This document shows positions 61,701 to 64,000 of a DNA stretch of 64,000 nt, one piece after another. Below the pieces are notes generated by a model. That model had not been told where the DNA came from. It made no database searches and saw only the letters and a list, made by a program, of their open reading frames with translations. Source of the stretch: Phoronis australis (taxonomy: Eukaryota; Phoronida; Phoronidae); the NCBI GenBank assembly GCA_002633005.1, contig NMRA01000007.1:1198811-1262810 (forward strand). The letters are read 5' to 3'. Every line of letters begins with the position of its first letter. Within the stretch, counting starts at the first letter, position 1. The position numbers were made by a program, and so were the translations under genes.

Positions 61701-64000
61701 GGAGACATGCACTCACCAACAAAAATACCCAACGGCATCAGTTTCAAGTAATGTCTCATTTTTATGCGCCCGCATATTTATATGTGGATGCCGTCATCTC
61801 CGTCCGTCCGGCATCCGTCTGGCATCCGGTGTCCGCTGCTCTATCTCCAAAACCCTTTAACATACGTTCATGAATTGTGGCTCATATGTTCCATTCATGA
61901 ATGGGACGGCAGGAGCGAATTTTCGGATGGATCTAACTACCGGTGTGCCCCCTAGTGGCAATTTTAGTTTTTTACACTTACCTTTATATCTTAAAATGTC
62001 CTTAACAGATTTTCATGAAATTTGGTATGTAGGCACCTATTAGTAAGATGACACTATCCTCCTATTTTCGAATGGATTCGACGGAGTTTGCACCACCTAG
62101 TGGCCATTTTTACTGTTTTCGAGTCGTTTTTTCTTTGCGTCCACCCCTCTATCAACCAAACCGCTCAAAGGATGATTGTGAAAATTGGCATGTATGTGTT
62201 TACTATAAAGAGGAAAATTGACGATGATTTTCCGACGATTTTGACTACTGTGGCGCCTCCTAGTGGCAGTTTGTTTTTTTTGCGCTTATGGATGTATCTC
62301 CTAAATGGTTTGCAGGATCTTTACTTAAATTAGTATGTGTTTTATATGATACTGACTACGGATGACAACGACTTTTGGACAGATCTGACTAATGCTGTGC
62401 CCCTAGTGGCAATTTTAGTTTTTTACGTTTAACTCTGTATCTTCAAAGGTCCTCAACAGATTTTCATCAAATTTTAAATATAGGCATCTATTGGTGTGAT
62501 GGCTCTATCTTCCTGTTTTTGGATGGAATTGAGGTATTTTGCACCACCTATTGGCCATTTTGCTGTTTTCAAATCTTGTTTTTGGCTTCCACCCTTGTAT
62601 CAACCAAATCATTTGAACATTTATATTAAATATACATGTTCTCAGTGTGAAAACGACCTTTGATGATGGTGACTGGCTACTGTGGCGCCTTCTAGTGGTA
62701 GCTTTGTTTTGTGCCCATAGTTGTATCTCCTAAGGCCACTGCAGTATGTTTACTAAATTTAGTAACACAGTGTATTTATATTTAGATAACAACAGACAAC
62801 GACTTTCAGGCAGATCCAACAGACACTGTGCCCACTAGTGACAATTGCATTTTATTCTGTTTTCCTTTGTTTGTCTGAAGTTCCTTGACAGATTTTTATG
62901 AAATATGGCATATTCCTGTTTTTATATGGATTGTATGTTTTGCGCCATCTAGTGGCCATTTTTATGATACAAATAAATAATCCTAAAAGCACACCATTTG
63001 CAATACATTTGTGGGCGCATTTCAACGCTCCGCGTTGCTCTTGTTTTGAAAAGTTGCACAAAGGCATGTAAGTAAAGTTTGAGTGAAAAACGAATCCTGA
63101 GTCATTTTTACTCATCCTAGGTGGATTTTCTTTAAAGGTAAGCAACTAAACAGATACCCTACCACCCATTCTATTTTCAACAACAACACAGATCATAACC
63201 AACTATGCTTTTTTGGCCTAATAAGTTATCTGATTTTTGTGCATATAAAAATGTTGAAATTCGGCTTTGGCCAAATGTGTCATTCTTCTAATTTTATGTG
63301 TTCACTAAATTCCTAGAAGAGCTCAAAATTTTATCTTGTGCTGCTTGATTTTAATGGACTCAATAATGTGAATGAATTATCCTCTAATGTACCATTATAT
63401 GTATTTTGTTCAAAATTGAGTTATTAGACAAATTGCTTGTTAAGTGCTCTTCACTGTAACACACAATGTGATTAATTTGTAACTTTGGTTTGTTCTCACT
63501 GGCTACCATAACACAAAACTGTCATTTGTAAAATTTTGGAACATTTTTACAATGTAAAATGGAAAAATTCTATTTTTGGCAAATATTTTTGTGCCAAGTT
63601 CATGCCGCGAATTAATTGTTAATTCCACTAGTCTGTCGTGTTATGCATTGGTTGGAGAATGTTTATCTGACTTTTGTCCAACTCAGTGTTAATTAAGGCA
63701 AGCCGAAGTTGAAACTTGAATGAATCAATTTAGCAGTGGTCAGTCTTCCTGTTGAAGCTATCGATGAACTCCATTCAGTCCACTGGGTTGTCATGTGTGT
63801 AGGAATGCAACTCGTAACGATGTTAAAGAACCTAAATAAAGGTTTCTGTGTTCTATATGCAGTACAAGCCAAAGGTATTCAGACAAAATGACCAGTAATT
63901 CCCAGTCAAGATGACAGGGTGGAAGTTGAATTCATCGTTTGAGCAGACGTCTTTCCTTGAGATCGAGAACTTGAAGAAGAACTAACTAGACCCTTACTAA
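49668..64000 (+). CDS. 3-hydroxyacyl-CoA dehydrogenase family protein, N-terminal part (runs off window)
   Basis: The visible exons 49668-49719, 55621-55757, 56170-56275 and 60666-60760 join with consistent phases to 130 residues. The product starts MVKIAVLGCGLMGVKIAGEF, with the glycine-rich loop GxGxxG (G8, G10, G13). Strand 2 then ends KVYDSN, where D31 should bind the NAD ribose. DAEFIIEVVHDDLPIKLDLF follows, then CSPDTVIASNTLRLDINEV, the usual 3HCDH_N pattern (ADLVIEAVPE...; ILASNTSSL...). It should be an NAD-dependent dehydrogenase of short-chain hydroxyacids or hydroxyacyl-CoA. LRLDI replaces the common SSLxI. The substrate-binding C-terminal domain lies beyond the window, so the exact enzyme (HADH, CRYL1-like or other) cannot be named. 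Confidence 0.8.
49795..50375 (+). mobile_element. Foldback-bounded Harbinger-like element remnant
   Basis: Inverted arms carry GAAGCGTGTTCAACAGAGTG and CACTCTATTGAACACGCTTC, plus GAACAGCTGTGAGCGCTC and GAGCGCTAAC-like inner blocks. The interior (about 49927-50195) holds two fragments that read like the N-terminal part of a PIF/Harbinger transposase: MATLKQIVLNVLADEL and DPQFKSHFRMSQSTFEVIFG, separated by stops and a frame change. The catalytic part is absent. Confidence 0.6.
49927..50195 (+). pseudogene. Broken Harbinger-type transposase N-terminal fragment
   Basis: The fragment RYSDPQFKSHFRMSQSTF, followed by EVIFGVAEP and a stop, resembles the conserved 'FRMSRSTFExL' block of HARBI1-like transposases. 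An upstream MATLKQIV... stretch precedes it, interrupted by stop codons. It cannot encode a transposase. Confidence 0.55.
52535..52760. repeat. Dispersed palindromic MITE-like family, copy 6
   Basis: Contains GAATTGATCTCAACTTGTTT, TAGAGGTGATTTATGGACAT and GAAACTGACAGTTTCAAC. The right part carries ACTGTCAATTTTAAC. It is diverged from the other copies. Confidence 0.45.
53105..53180. repeat. 76-bp near-perfect palindrome
   Basis: CAATTAAGTTTATG..., then AACCAAACAAAAATGCCC and its inverse GGGCATTTTTGTTTGGTT, ending CATAAACTTAATTG. The arms meet at AAATTT with almost no loop, and only about two positions mismatch. Confidence 0.9.
55621..55757 (+). CDS. 3HCDH-family gene exon 2
   Basis: The 137-nt exon enters in phase 1 (TATTTCTAG acceptor) and leaves in phase 0 (ATT|GTACGT). 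It encodes GEFAYHGHRVKVYDSNLPAL, then VFDRVEEDKKQLLQDGLMAH. The NAD-ribose Asp follows strand beta 2. Confidence 0.9.
56170..56275 (+). CDS. 3HCDH-family gene exon 3
   Basis: The 106-nt exon enters in phase 0 (CACTGACAG acceptor) and leaves in phase 1 (A|GTAAGT). It encodes GQILCMSQLEEAVRDAEF, then IIEVVHDDLPIKLDLFE. The family's 'DADLVIEAV.E.L..K..LF' signature is plain. Confidence 0.92.
56417..57960 (+). pseudogene. 5'-truncated LINE with reverse-transcriptase fossil
   Basis: Three successive frames together read as one reverse transcriptase: NKHQCGFRKCHSTELASL, VVIFLDFSKAFDTIDHQIL, STGVPQGSVLDPLLFLVYIN, YADDTCL (catalytic YADD), SISDWFSMNKLSINTSKSKL, FPFLGITVDKNLSWSPHI and YNSLVLPHLNYGIATWG. 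Frameshifts near 56865 and 56977 break it. The endonuclease is missing. The 3' part, to about 57960, contains a TGTACAGGGGACCTTCTTAT-like tail and ends in an AT-rich run. The copy is inactive. Confidence 0.88.
58029..60454. mobile_element. 2.4-kb TIR DNA transposon, non-autonomous
   Basis: The left end begins CCGTAATCGTTCGGGTTAAC and the right end is its inverse, GTTAACCCGAATGATTACGG. TA flanks both ends (58027-58028 and 60455-60456), consistent with a TA target duplication. Subterminal GGGCGGTTAA / GGGCGCTTAA motifs occur six times at the left (58053-58205) and seven times at the right (60268-60440), all in the same orientation. The interior has no recognisable transposase. The class (Tc1/mariner-like or other) is open. 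Confidence 0.8.
60666..60760 (+). CDS. 3HCDH-family gene exon 4
   Basis: The 95-nt exon enters in phase 1 and leaves in phase 0 (GAG|GTACTG). It encodes VSHLCSPDTVIASNTLRLDI then NEVVDRTSNKE. It matches the family's beta-strand and 'ASNTS' substrate/NAD-proximal loop. Confidence 0.9.
60780..60935. repeat. Pyrimidine-rich TTCTCTATTTC tandem repeat
   Basis: About 12 degenerate copies of a unit like TTCTATTTCTTTA, starting about 20 nt after the exon 4 donor. Confidence 0.75.
61139..61310 (-). mobile_element. tRNA-derived SINE-like copy 2
   Basis: On the minus strand it reads GATGGCTCAGTTGCATGGTT (A box) and GTCCTGGATTCGAGTC (B box). The body then contains GGCAGAAATCTTTTCAGAC and GATGGCGTGCTGACAGGAC. 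It is related to 25345-25495. Confidence 0.65.
61368..61563. repeat. Inverted pair of SINE body segments
   Basis: The left part (CTCAATATGGCGTGGAAATA ... GGGCACATCACGTG) and the right part (CACGTGATGTGGCC ... ATATTTCCACGCTGTATTGAG) are inverse copies of the same tail that ends the SINE at 61139. Confidence 0.8.
61940..62960. repeat. CTAGTGGC higher-order tandem repeat (about 145-bp units)
   Basis: The motif CTAGTGGC (or one-base variants) recurs at 61952, 62097, 62260, 62403, 62548, 62692, 62834 and 62949, so spacing is mostly 142-163 bp. Units alternate as A-B-C, A-B-C, A-B. A units share GCAATTTTAGTTTTTTAC, B units share GGCCATTTT(T)ACTGTTTTC, C units share GGCAGTTTG or GGTAGCTTTG. The AB spacing is repeated at a 451-bp offset. 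Confidence 0.85.

Larger units (their letters stand above)
60761..64000 (+). other. 3HCDH-family gene intron 4 (to window end), repeat-rich
   Basis: No exon continuing the dehydrogenase could be found. It contains a TTCTCTATTTC simple repeat (60780-60935), SINE-like and inverted copies (61139-61570), and the CTAGTGGC higher-order repeat (61940-62960). The last kilobase is AT-rich with no recognised feature. Confidence 0.5.

Noticed and set aside
63860-63910. Possible next dehydrogenase exon after a TATATGCAG acceptor
   Set aside because: The in-frame reading YKPKVFRQNDQ hits a stop at once and does not resemble the family.

Overview
The window is nuclear DNA of an animal, most likely a marine invertebrate. 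It is AT-rich, its genes are split by GT-AG introns of 0.2 to 9.5 kb, and the introns are full of foldback elements, MITE-like repeats and dead retrotransposon pieces. Three protein-coding genes were rebuilt exon by exon, using splice sites, codon phase and remembered family similarity. The species cannot be named from the sequence alone. An invertebrate deuterostome or a lophotrochozoan would both fit.

Gene 1 (+ strand, 2711-36100, 3' UTR to about 38245) is a prune-type gene. A DHH/DHHA2 phosphoesterase (exons 1-8) is followed by a very long acidic, disordered exon and then a C-terminal BCH (BNIP2/CRAL-TRIO-like) domain, as in vertebrate PRUNE2. All four DHH metal-site motifs are kept, unlike in vertebrate PRUNE2. 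Exon 8 can either read through to a nearby stop and poly(A) signal, giving about 442 aa (PRUNE1-sized), or splice through an inferred 7-nt microexon into the long form of about 1621 aa. Two introns have GC-AG ends.

Gene 2 (- strand, 38836-45756 plus a candidate first exon at 49615-49655) is ARMT1, a DUF89 damage-control phosphatase / protein-glutamate methyltransferase. The model is 439 aa. It converges on gene 1, and the two poly(A) signals lie only 24 bp apart.

Gene 3 (+ strand, from 49668 past the right edge) is the N-terminal part of an NAD-binding 3-hydroxyacyl-CoA dehydrogenase family protein. Four exons are visible. Its ATG lies 12 bp from the candidate ATG of the divergent ARMT1 gene.

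The rest is repeats: two LINE reverse-transcriptase fossils (2.0-2.4 kb, 56.4-57.5 kb), a Harbinger-like transposase scrap inside a foldback element (49.8-50.4 kb), a 2.4-kb TIR transposon with direct subterminal repeats (58.0-60.5 kb), many long palindromes, SINE-like pieces with A/B boxes, several minisatellites, and a 605-bp direct duplication joined by a single N that looks like an assembly artefact. No structural RNA genes or CRISPR arrays were found.
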